DNA of 8,237 nt from Chitinophagaceae bacterium (GCA_947452875.1 CANGEZ010000079.1:1-8237), one strand, 5' to 3'; counted from the stretch's first letter, positions 1-6,526 are shown. Notes: generated by a model not told the origin, from the sequence alone. Program-made: numbers and translations.

Positions 1-122
1 GGGGCAATGAAAGATATGATATTGAAAAAGCAATCATCGATGTTTCCAATTGGAAACAAATGAAAAAACAAAACATAACCGAAAAAGAAAAATCTTTACT
101 TATACAACTTTATAAAAAATAA
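1..122 (+). CDS. C-terminal fragment of an unidentified protein (5' end outside window)
   Basis: One open frame (codons starting at base 3) runs from the window edge to TAA at 120-122. It gives 39 residues beginning GNERYDIEKAIIDVSNWKQ and ending LLIQLYKK. The other two forward frames are closed early by TGA codons. The tail is hydrophilic, lysine-rich and probably helical, without a membrane segment. I do not recognise the family, and this stretch is too short to assign a function. The stop lies only 4 nt before the tpiA start, so the two genes are probably co-transcribed. The codons for Val-Ser-Asn-Trp-Lys contain a perfect 16-bp palindrome at 42-57. Confidence 0.6.
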   Translation, partial: GNERYDIEKAIIDVSNWKQMKKQNITEKEKSLLIQLYKK

Positions 123-126
123 TAAA

Positions 127-900
127 ATGATCAGAAAACAAATTGCTGCTGCCAACTGGAAAATGAATCTTACGCTTGCTGAAGCAGAAAATTTAATAAA
201 CGAAATATCAGCTTCAGATTACAAAGCTGCCATTAATCAATCAGTAATATTTGCAGTTCCATTTCCTTACCTAACAGCTATAAAATCTAAAATAGCTCAT
301 CCTCATTTTCATATTTGTGCACAAAATATGGCTGCTACAAAAAATGGCGCCTATACAGGAGAAGTTAGCGCTGAAATGCTGAAAAGTATCAGCATCAATT
401 ATGTATTGATCGGTCATAGTGAAAGGAGAGAATATTTTCATGAAACCAATGAAATCTTAAAAAAGAAAGTTGACCTCGCATTGGAATATGGCATTACACC
501 CATTTTCTGTTGCGGAGAGCCACTGTCTGTAAGAGAAGAAGGCACACAAAATGAATATGTAGCTCATCAATTAAAAGAAAGCTTATTTCATTTGGATGCT
601 GAAAAGATGAAACATTTTATCATTGCATACGAACCCATTTGGGCGATTGGAACAGGCAAAACGGCAACAAGCGAACAAGCTCTGGAAATGCACCACCATA
701 TTCGAAATATCATTGCATCTGTTTATGGTAATGATGTTGCTGAAACAGTTTCCATACTTTATGGAGGAAGTGTAAAAGCAGCCAATGCCTCAGAAATTTT
801 TGGCAAAGTAGATGTTGATGGTGGTTTGGTTGGCGGTGCAAGTCTAATTGCAAATGAGTTCAGCTCGATAATGAAAAGCCTTAAAAACATTTCACTGTAA
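127..900 (+). CDS. tpiA: Triosephosphate isomerase
   Basis: Cytoplasmic glycolytic and gluconeogenic enzyme interconverting dihydroxyacetone phosphate and glyceraldehyde 3-phosphate. The 257 residues match the usual 250-260 aa TIM barrel. All signature elements are visible: AANWKMN at 8-14 with substrate-binding Asn10 and Lys12, the electrophile His97 in IGHSERREYF, the catalytic base Glu169 in AYEPIWAIGTGKT (which continues into flexible loop 6), YGGSVKAAN at 212-220, and the phosphate-binding GGLVGGASL at 232-240. No key residue is missing and no frameshift is seen, so it should be active. The ATG at 127 puts the first beta strand (IAAANWK) at the normal distance from the N-terminus. The leader is A-rich (aataaa) with no Shine-Dalgarno sequence, as usual in Bacteroidota. 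It follows an unidentified gene by 4 nt and precedes the flippase gene by 15 nt. Confidence 0.98.
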   Translation: MIRKQIAAANWKMNLTLAEAENLINEISASDYKAAINQSVIFAVPFPYLTAIKSKIAHPHFHICAQNMAATKNGAYTGEVSAEMLKSISINYVLIGHSERREYFHETNEILKKKVDLALEYGITPIFCCGEPLSVREEGTQNEYVAHQLKESLFHLDAEKMKHFIIAYEPIWAIGTGKTATSEQALEMHHHIRNIIASVYGNDVAETVSILYGGSVKAANASEIFGKVDVDGGLVGGASLIANEFSSIMKSLKNISL

Positions 901-915
901 TTACAATTTATTTTA

Positions 916-2115
916 GTGAATCTATCCCAAATATTAAAACAAAATATTGCAGGAAAACTCCTGAATCATGGGATTGTATTCTTAATTAATGTTGTTATTG
1001 TAAGAAGTTTGGAGACAGCTGAAAGTGGGTATTTTTTCAACAATCTTTATCTGATTAATTTCCTTGCATTTCTTTTCAGTGCAGGATTGGATTATTCAGC
1101 TATTGCTTGGATTTCAAAAGAACCCTTGTCTGCACCTGTTATTCATAAAAAACTAATCGAAGTCGTTTTGTTTTTCACTGCTCTGATGTTGATTATTTCC
1201 TTTGTGATCATTCCGGAAACAAGATTAAAACTAAATCAGTATGCCGCAGCAATTGTGTTGTTTTCATCAGGAAATCTAATGTTGATTTTGTTTCAGGGAT
1301 TTTTATCTGCTCAAAAGAAATTCAACTTGCAAAACATCATTCTAGGATGCAGTAACCTCTTCTTTTTGATTTATTTGCTATTTATAAATAAAGGACAAAT
1401 TTCTATTTCTATCATTTCGCTTGGATATGGATTGCTTTATTTTATACAAGGTGTGTTGATGATTGTTTTAAGTTATCAAAAACAAACTTCAAATCCACTT
1501 CAAATTGAATGGCCTGCATTTTTCAAAAATGGTGTATTTATCATGATTTCGTCTTTGGTTTATTTTTGTTTTTTAAGGACAGATAATTTTTTTGTTGAAA
1601 AATATTGTTCAGGAATAACATTGAGTAATTATGTTCAATGCGGAAAAGTAGGGCAGTACTTTATCTATTTTTCTTCTGTAATCAGTTCTACTTTATTGCC
1701 GTTTTTAAGTTCGGAAAAAATCACTTCGTCATATCAGGAGTGGAAGCAATTGATTAAACCTTATTTTATTCTAATCATCATTGGCGCCCTTATTTTAATT
1801 TCTTGTGGAAAATATATTTATCCAATTGTGTTCGGTAAAGATTTCAGTGAAATGGCCAACTACATGATTATATTATTACCAGGTTTTGTTTGTTTGGGTT
1901 TGCTGACGCTAATAAATGCCGTTTATTTAAGTAAAGGAAATGTAAAACAGATTTTCAAAGGCGATTTAATAGGATTCTTCATCGTTCTTATTGCAGACAC
2001 TTTTTTAGTGCCTCAATATGGCGTTTATGCTGCAGCAATTGTAAGTTCGATCAGTTACATAATTGTGTTTTTATACTTGTGGAAGGATGTCCGAAAACAA
2101 TTCAATGAATCCTAA
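916..2115 (+). CDS. Polysaccharide/lipid-linked oligosaccharide flippase-like protein (MOP superfamily, Wzx type)
   Basis: Predicted inner-membrane transporter of 399 residues, likely moving a lipid-linked glycan to the outer leaflet. I count about 12 hydrophobic segments, near residues 17-33, 40-60, 82-100, 110-130, 138-157, 163-186, 204-220, 243-264, 281-305, 313-338, 348-365 and 370-389. This matches the 12-TM fold of the PST/Wzx/MATE superfamily. An N-terminal Asn-rich amphipathic helix precedes TM1, and the charged segment LRTDNFFVEKY (220-230) sits at the start of the second half, where flippases carry functional charges. The start is GTG at 916: the frame is closed by the tpiA stop at 898-900, and the next in-frame ATG would delete two TM helices. 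No glycosyltransferase or polymerase gene is adjacent in this window, so the substrate is unknown. The family assignment comes from topology and overall sequence character; a different MOP branch is possible. Confidence 0.82.
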   Translation: MNLSQILKQNIAGKLLNHGIVFLINVVIVRSLETAESGYFFNNLYLINFLAFLFSAGLDYSAIAWISKEPLSAPVIHKKLIEVVLFFTALMLIISFVIIPETRLKLNQYAAAIVLFSSGNLMLILFQGFLSAQKKFNLQNIILGCSNLFFLIYLLFINKGQISISIISLGYGLLYFIQGVLMIVLSYQKQTSNPLQIEWPAFFKNGVFIMISSLVYFCFLRTDNFFVEKYCSGITLSNYVQCGKVGQYFIYFSSVISSTLLPFLSSEKITSSYQEWKQLIKPYFILIIIGALILISCGKYIYPIVFGKDFSEMANYMIILLPGFVCLGLLTLINAVYLSKGNVKQIFKGDLIGFFIVLIADTFLVPQYGVYAAAIVSSISYIIVFLYLWKDVRKQFNES

Positions 2116-2130
2116 TTTATCATTCAACAA

Positions 2131-2664
2131 TTGAAGAAGTTATTTCTATTCAAATTATACAAACATTCGCCATTGGCATTTGCATTGGTATTAATGTTTA
2201 TTATTTCTTATCTCTTTTTCTTTTCCAAAAAAATGGACATGATTTTTTTACCTTACAATGACATGTTCAGTTCGAAAATTCAACATTCAAAATTTAAAAA
2301 ATGTTATTTTGTAAAATTGAATAACGACAGGATAAAGTTTACTGATTTTCCTTACTGGAAGAAAGATATTTTGGAACAAGCTCCATTAAAATTTGCGGAT
2401 TACATCAACAACAACAATCAAAATCAATTAGCCATTTTTTTGAAATCAAAAATTCATGATTCTTCAAATTTGTTTTTTTGGAAAAGTAGATTAACTCCTT
2501 TACAAAAAAAACCATCTGATTGGTTAAGTTGGTACGTAAGATTTTCAGGAAATAAAATAAATAAAAACGACAGCATTTCTTTAGTTGAATATCAGATATC
2601 AATAGAACCGGATTTTCAAATGCTCAAAGATTCTTTCACCATTTGTAAAACAATAAACAATTGA
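2131..2664 (+). CDS. Single-TM protein with exported C-terminal domain, unknown function
   Basis: 177 residues that I do not recognise as a named family. The basic N-terminus (KKLFLFKLYKH) followed by a hydrophobic stretch at about 15-31 predicts a signal anchor, with residues 35-177 on the periplasmic side. The segment FLPYNDMFSS (39-48) directly after the membrane helix recalls short 'Pro-x-x-x-Met-Phe-Ser' motifs I associate with small partners of HTTM/DoxX-like membrane proteins; this is recall, not a match I could test. The rest is rich in Lys, Asn, Phe and Trp, with a poly-Asn run near residue 93. The start is TTG at 2131, since the frame is closed by the flippase stop at 2113-2115. The first in-frame ATG (2191) would cut off half of the membrane helix. 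It lies 15 nt after the flippase gene and overlaps the next gene, so co-expression with the downstream membrane protein is likely. Confidence 0.7.
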   Translation: MKKLFLFKLYKHSPLAFALVLMFIISYLFFFSKKMDMIFLPYNDMFSSKIQHSKFKKCYFVKLNNDRIKFTDFPYWKKDILEQAPLKFADYINNNNQNQLAIFLKSKIHDSSNLFFWKSRLTPLQKKPSDWLSWYVRFSGNKINKNDSISLVEYQISIEPDFQMLKDSFTICKTINN

Positions 2665-3473
2665 TGAAGGAGCCAACTAATTCAAAGCAAGAAAACAATT
2701 TCCGTAGAGGGTTATTCTCTATAATTTTAATAGAATTTCTAATCTTTGTTTTCTATGGTGTTAGTTTTCAAGGGTTACATCATATAGCATATTTCAATTT
2801 CGGCATCGATCCTATTTACTGGTTATTTTTTTTATTACAAATTCCTCAATTTATTTTTAGCCATCGTGAAATGGGTTTGATACTTGACATGATAATTTTG
2901 TTGTTCCTCATGTACAGTGTTTTTATAAAAGAAAATAAATTGATTACTTGGTCATTGTTCATTTTATTAATGCTGTATTATGTTTGTCTTACTGCAACCT
3001 TAGGACACAGGAATTACCAAACTGGTTTTTTTTTATTGATTATTCCCTTTTTATTTACAAACCCATTAAATCGAAAATTTGCATTTGAAGGGGTCAGGTA
3101 TTTTTATATTTTTTTCTATTTTTCATCAGGACTATTTAAAATTATGAATAATGGAATTTTTGAACCGATGTTAATGTCATCAACTTTAAAAGTTCAATTC
3201 ATTCCTTATTTTATTGAAACCAATTTAAGCTGGAGAACATCATTGAATTTGTTTTTAATTAAACATACTTATATAACTTATCTCTTGTATTGTGTTTCCG
3301 TTTTTATTGAATCGTTTTTTGCAATTGGTTTCTTTACTAAAAAATGGGATTATTTACTTGGTTTTTTATTACTCATTTTTCATTTTACCAACTGGATTGT
3401 GATGGACATTGCACCCATTGGACAGCTATCAGCCATCCTTTTCTTTTTGAAATACAAAGATTTTTCCAATTGA
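2664..3473 (+). CDS. Multi-pass membrane protein, HTTM/DoxX-like
   Basis: 269-residue integral membrane protein with roughly 8-9 hydrophobic segments (about 17-34, 52-64, 72-87, 94-111, 119-131, 145-158, 203-222, 230-248, 252-263). Segment RYFYIFFYFSSGLFKI (145-160) resembles the 'Arg... Tyr-x-x-Ser-Gly-Leu-x-Lys' helix of HTTM proteins (the membrane domain of vitamin K-dependent gamma-carboxylase relatives). A later helix holding Glu216, then a conserved-looking FHFTNW (239-244) and a final short helix, also fits that layout. Length matches small stand-alone bacterial HTTM-like proteins; a DoxX/MauE-type protein is the alternative. No catalytic function can be claimed. The ATG at 2664 overlaps the preceding TGA by one base (TGATG), typical of translational coupling. 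A TTG at 2661 is also possible and would add one residue. An inverted repeat covers its stop codon. Confidence 0.72.
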   Translation: MKEPTNSKQENNFRRGLFSIILIEFLIFVFYGVSFQGLHHIAYFNFGIDPIYWLFFLLQIPQFIFSHREMGLILDMIILLFLMYSVFIKENKLITWSLFILLMLYYVCLTATLGHRNYQTGFFLLIIPFLFTNPLNRKFAFEGVRYFYIFFYFSSGLFKIMNNGIFEPMLMSSTLKVQFIPYFIETNLSWRTSLNLFLIKHTYITYLLYCVSVFIESFFAIGFFTKKWDYLLGFLLLIFHFTNWIVMDIAPIGQLSAILFFLKYKDFSN

Positions 3474-3492
3474 TTTTCAACCAATTGGAAAA
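3462..3492 (+). terminator. Inverted repeat over the stop codon, candidate terminator
   Basis: A perfect 11-bp inverted repeat, TTTTCCAATTG (3462-3472) and CAATTGGAAAA (3482-3492), is separated by a 9-nt loop. It includes most of the TGA stop (3471-3473) of the HTTM-like gene. Its place between two gene blocks suits transcription termination. The stem is AT-rich (three G:C pairs) and no clear T-run follows the right arm, so it is not a textbook intrinsic terminator. Because the outer arm bases are T/A runs, it could act in either direction, or be a protein-binding site instead. Confidence 0.35.
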
Positions 3493-3503
3493 TGAGATTG
3501 ACA

Positions 3504-3536
3504 TTTGATATTAATTCTTTGATATCAAAAAAAAAA
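3504..3536 (+). promoter_or_regulatory. TTTGATAT repeat/palindrome cluster plus A10 tract, possible operator
   Basis: TTTGATAT occurs at 3504-3511 and again at 3518-3525, 14 bp apart. The second copy is part of a perfect 12-bp palindrome TTTGATATCAAA (3518-3529), and the first copy can pair with ATATCAAA at 3522-3529. A run of ten A follows at 3527-3536. The cluster lies about 40 bp upstream of the candidate -7 element of the secreted hydrolase gene, a position fitting a regulator site or UP-like element. The bases are directly visible; the regulatory role is inference. Confidence 0.35.
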
Positions 3537-3572
3537 CATTTGAAAATATTATGATTTTGAATAATGGTTTAT

Positions 3573-3580
3573 TATTTTTG
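3573..3580 (+). promoter_or_regulatory. Candidate Bacteroidota -7 promoter element
   Basis: TATTTTTG matches the Bacteroidota -7 consensus TAnnTTTG exactly. Transcription from about 3587 would leave a leader of roughly 35 nt before the ATG at 3621, which also argues against the upstream ATG at 3564 as the start. No well-placed -33 TTTG is present at the usual spacing of about 19 bp; the nearest copies are at 3539-3542 (30 bp away) and 3556-3559 (13 bp away). Matches to such a short AT-rich consensus are common by chance. Confidence 0.3.
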
Positions 3581-3620
3581 TTTTCTCTACTTATTGAAAA
3601 CACAAAAAATCGTTGACCCT

Positions 3621-6404
3621 ATGTTTCATTTTATCAAAAGAAGATCTTTCTTCTTGATTAGTTTAGTTATTTCAATGCAATTTTTTAGTAGCGTTTTATA
3701 CGCTAATGACTCCGACGTTGTTAATTGCAATCATGCGTGGAAGATTGTCATACTGGGTTCTTCAACTTCTTATGGATTAGGTGCTAGTGTTTATGACAGT
3801 TCATGGGCAGGCAGATTTACAGCTTATGTTAAAAGCAAAAATTCATCAAACCAAGTTATTAATTTAGGAATGTCAGGCCTGAAGACTTATCAAAATCTCA
3901 GACCAGATGGCTATATACCTCCTGTAGACAGACCAACACCTTTGTATGGGTATAATATCACAGCAGCTCTAGCTGCACAACCGGATGCAATCATTATAAA
4001 TATGCCTTCTAATGACGCAGTAAATGGATATTCGATAGCAGAGCAACAGGCTAATTTTGAAGCTACCATGCGATTGGCTGATTCTGCAAAAGTTCCTGTA
4101 TGGGTTACCACAACTCAACCCAGATTATACTTGACAATTGATCAAGTAAGCAATCTAACACAAACAAGAGATTGGATTATTTCAAGGTTTGGTAATAAAT
4201 CAGTTAATTTTTGGGAAACAGTTGCCAATGCTGATGGTTCAATTAATTCATATTACGACTACGATTATGCTCATGTGAACAATATTGGCCACAATTTATT
4301 CTTCACAAGAATGAAAGCAGAATGCATATTGGATTCATTGTGTAATCGTCTATTTCCACCATGTAATTTTTCTGTGGGAACATCCATAATCGGAAATAGC
4401 AATGCCTGTGGAAATATGGGAATAGGAGATAGTGCTATTTATTCAATTACAGCTAGTGATGCAGTTTCATATACCTGGACTGTTTCAAATGCTGCAACAA
4501 TGGGAATGAGTTTAATTAGAAATGGGAGCTCAGTTAAAATAAAATATGCATCAACTTTTACGAGTGGCACCATCAATTTAGTTGTTACCGGTTGTGATGG
4601 AACCTCAATAACAAAAACACTTGCCATCACCAAAACGGTTCCAGAAACTCCATCTGCCATAACAAGCACAGGTGGTGCTGCTGCCACAACGTATATTTGT
4701 CCGTTTATTGGCGGCACTAATCTTACGTATGTTGCGGCTCCTCCGACTACAAATGCGAGTTCTGTTATTGCTTATCGTTGGACATTACCTACAGGTTCTC
4801 AATTGATAAGTGTAAATGCACCGGATTCATCAAGTATTACCATTAAATTTCCAACAGCACCAACTTCATTAATTTTATCTGTTATGGCTATTTCAGGATG
4901 TGGTAATAGTGCAGTAAAATCAATTACTTTAAATAAAACAGCACCTTCGGCTCCTTCAACAATTTCTGGCATAACGGATATTTGTCACGAAGTTGGATAC
5001 AATACTCAATCCGAAAACATAACTTATACTGCATCCTCTGTTAATAATGCAGCTTCTTATTTTTGGACTGTCCCCACAGGAGCAACATTAATATCTGGTC
5101 AAGGAACTACAAGTATCAATGTTGTTTTTGTTTCAACATTTGTTTCGGGCAACATAACAGTTCAGTCTATTAGTCCTTGTGGAAACAGTGTAGCAAAATC
5201 ACTTACTGTTTACAAACGTGTGGCAGCGGCTCCGGCATTAATTCAAAAAGAATTCGCTCCAGTTTCAGTTGCTGCAGTGACAAATGTTTGTGGTTCAATT
5301 TCTGAAACTTACAGAATAAAAAAAGTAGCTTATGCCACTAGTTACAATTGGAATTTCAAATACGGAACTAATGCAAGTATTAATCATATAAATGGTTATG
5401 GCATAAATGACACTGCCGTTGTAATTACCTTTTTAAGTGGATTTACAAAAGATACATTATCTGTGAGTGCAGTTACTGAATGCAACGTGAGTGTCGCAAA
5501 AACAATAATTTTAAATTCAACATTATTGCCACCTACACCAACAAATATTACTTCAAGTACCGGAAATTACAATCCATGTGTGGGAAATCAAATTACTTAT
5601 ACTGTTGTTGTTGCATCGCCATCCATTACCCAAACTGTTGCGTCGGTTTACAGGTGGACTAAACCCATCAACACAACAATTATTTCAGCTACGTCAGATA
5701 GTTCTTCTATCACATTGCAAATAAATGCAGGATATACAGGAGGCACTATTTCAGTAAAAGGACAAACAAATTGTGGTCAATTGGGAACGGCAAAAACAGT
5801 TAACCTACAATGTACAACACCCACGCCTTCAAGTATTGTTTCAAGTAGTGGAATCTACAATGCTTGTATTGGGAGTACAATCACTTTTTCAATGACAGTT
5901 CCGGCTCCAACAAGTACGCAAATTGCAGCTGCAATCTACAGGTGGACAAGACCAAACTACACCACTATTTTAAGTGCTAATGCAGACAGCTCAATCATTA
6001 CTTTGCTTTTCAACACAGGTTTTACAGGAGGAAGTTTAACCGTGAAAGGCCAAACAACTTGTGGAAATTATGGCACTGCTAAAACGCAATTACTTACTCA
6101 TATTGGATGTGCTTCTGGAACCAAGATGATCTCGAAGTCTATTGATGATTTTAAAAATCAACATGCTTTAGTTTTCCCTAATCCCAATAATGGAAATTTC
6201 ACATTAAAATTTAATAACCAATTAAAAACGAACATCATCATTAGAGATGTAAATGGTTCAGTTAAGGCCACATATCAAACAACTGGAAATGATGAGCAGC
6301 AAGATTTTAAAATCAAAAATTTACGCCTACAAGCTGGATTATACTTTATTTCAATACAAAATGATAATAATTTTGAGACCATAAAAATGATGATAAATGA
6401 ATAA
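3621..6404 (+). CDS. Secreted SGNH/GDSL hydrolase with six PKD-like repeats and T9SS type A sorting domain
   Basis: 927 residues from the chosen start. Residues 1-28 form a clear signal peptide (MFHFIKRR, hydrophobic core, cleavage after VLYA), so I prefer the ATG at 3621 over the in-frame ATG at 3564, which would put 19 extra residues in front of it. Residues ~38-235 are an SGNH hydrolase: block I ILGSSTSYGLGA with nucleophile Ser48, block II INLGMSG, block III NMPSND with Asn131, a TTTQPR motif, and block V DYAHVNNIGH with Asp215 and His218. The GSS in place of GDS is usual in this Bacteroidota subfamily, so activity is expected, probably ester hydrolysis such as deacetylating glycans; the substrate is unknown. 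Residues ~248-829 hold six PKD-like repeats of about 96 residues. Residues ~847-927 (VFPNPNNGNFTL ... LQAGLYFIS) are a type A C-terminal domain directing T9SS secretion and surface attachment. The gene probably has its own promoter. Confidence 0.9.
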   Translation: MFHFIKRRSFFLISLVISMQFFSSVLYANDSDVVNCNHAWKIVILGSSTSYGLGASVYDSSWAGRFTAYVKSKNSSNQVINLGMSGLKTYQNLRPDGYIPPVDRPTPLYGYNITAALAAQPDAIIINMPSNDAVNGYSIAEQQANFEATMRLADSAKVPVWVTTTQPRLYLTIDQVSNLTQTRDWIISRFGNKSVNFWETVANADGSINSYYDYDYAHVNNIGHNLFFTRMKAECILDSLCNRLFPPCNFSVGTSIIGNSNACGNMGIGDSAIYSITASDAVSYTWTVSNAATMGMSLIRNGSSVKIKYASTFTSGTINLVVTGCDGTSITKTLAITKTVPETPSAITSTGGAAATTYICPFIGGTNLTYVAAPPTTNASSVIAYRWTLPTGSQLISVNAPDSSSITIKFPTAPTSLILSVMAISGCGNSAVKSITLNKTAPSAPSTISGITDICHEVGYNTQSENITYTASSVNNAASYFWTVPTGATLISGQGTTSINVVFVSTFVSGNITVQSISPCGNSVAKSLTVYKRVAAAPALIQKEFAPVSVAAVTNVCGSISETYRIKKVAYATSYNWNFKYGTNASINHINGYGINDTAVVITFLSGFTKDTLSVSAVTECNVSVAKTIILNSTLLPPTPTNITSSTGNYNPCVGNQITYTVVVASPSITQTVASVYRWTKPINTTIISATSDSSSITLQINAGYTGGTISVKGQTNCGQLGTAKTVNLQCTTPTPSSIVSSSGIYNACIGSTITFSMTVPAPTSTQIAAAIYRWTRPNYTTILSANADSSIITLLFNTGFTGGSLTVKGQTTCGNYGTAKTQLLTHIGCASGTKMISKSIDDFKNQHALVFPNPNNGNFTLKFNNQLKTNIIIRDVNGSVKATYQTTGNDEQQDFKIKNLRLQAGLYFISIQNDNNFETIKMMINE
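4362..6107 (+). repeat. Six tandem PKD-like (Ig-fold) protein repeats
   Basis: Within the hydrolase gene, repeats begin near bases 4362, 4647, 4947, 5229, 5532 and 5820. Each has an early Cys, a central Tyr-x-Trp-Thr or similar strand, a Ser-Ser-Ile/Val-x-Ile strand, and a late 'Gly-x-Ile-x-Val ... Cys-Gly' strand. The early cysteines are spaced 97, 95, 102, 96 and 96 residues apart. Copies 5 and 6 are much closer to each other than to the rest. The layout resembles the PKD-like domains common in Bacteroidota surface proteins and probably spaces the catalytic domain away from the cell or binds glycans. Confidence 0.8.
6159..6401 (+). other. T9SS type A C-terminal sorting domain (coding segment)
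   Basis: The last 80 or so residues of the hydrolase show the standard elements of the T9SS type A sorting domain: VFPNPNNGNFTLKF, a strand with IIIRDVNGSV, and LRLQAGLYFISI followed by a short lysine-containing end. In known systems this beta-sandwich is recognised by the outer-membrane translocon and removed by the sortase-like PorU on secretion. It is the strongest taxonomic marker in the window. Confidence 0.9.
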
Positions 6405-6496
6405 TATCAATTTAAAAAATTATTAGTTCATTTTTATTTTCCACAAATCCACATTCTTTGTGATTGTAATGCTTTAATGACGATTTATGAAGTAAA

Positions 6497-6526
6497 TTTG
6501 ACTTCGTTAATTTTCTCATATACATG
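6497..6526 (+). promoter_or_regulatory. Weak candidate promoter for the second secreted protein
   Basis: TTTG at 6497-6500 is followed after 18 bp by TATACATG (6519-6526), which matches six of eight positions of the TAnnTTTG consensus. A small inverted repeat, CTCAT (6515-6519) and ATGAG (6524-6528) with a 4-nt loop, overlaps the putative -7 box. The predicted leader would be about 35 nt to the ATG at 6568. The 163-bp gap after the previous stop makes a separate promoter plausible, but this match is weak. Confidence 0.25.

Noticed and set aside
2405..2602. Antisense open frame of 65 codons
   Set aside because: It lies entirely inside the single-TM protein gene on the opposite strand, is a low-complexity product of AT-rich DNA, and shows no domain.
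3564..3620. Upstream in-frame ATG as the start of the secreted hydrolase
   Set aside because: It would put 19 residues, including a second hydrophobic stretch, before a well-formed signal peptide, and it lies upstream of the candidate -7 element.
3753..3770. Missing Asp in SGNH block I (GSS instead of GDS) as a sign of inactivation
   Set aside because: The nucleophilic Ser is kept, and the Asn, Asp and His blocks are intact; GSS is common in the Bacteroidota branch of this family as I recall it.
3911..4111. Antisense open frame of 66 codons in the SGNH domain
   Set aside because: The sense strand carries conserved hydrolase motifs across the same bases, so this is a shadow frame.
4439..4717. 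Antisense open frame of 92 codons
   Set aside because: It mirrors the first PKD-like repeat; its valine- and alanine-rich translation reflects the Thr/Ser/Asn-rich sense codons.
5480..5662. Second forward frame of 60 codons inside the hydrolase gene
   Set aside because: It overlaps repeats 4 and 5 in another frame and gives a Cys/Tyr/Asn-rich product without any recognisable feature.
4362..6107. Periodic repeats as a CRISPR array or DNA satellite
   Set aside because: The periodicity of about 290 bp is at protein level in an open frame, the DNA copies are diverged, and there are no short identical repeats with spacers.
6405..6440. AT-only pairing AATAAT/ATTATT just after the hydrolase stop, followed by T-rich bases, as an intrinsic terminator
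   Set aside because: The stem has no G:C pairs and would be very weak; T-rich runs are common here.
6442..6462. CACAAA/TTTGTG inverted repeat as a terminator of the hydrolase gene
   Set aside because: The stem is only 6 bp with a 9-nt loop and no T-run follows, so it is no better than chance in this AT-rich spacer.
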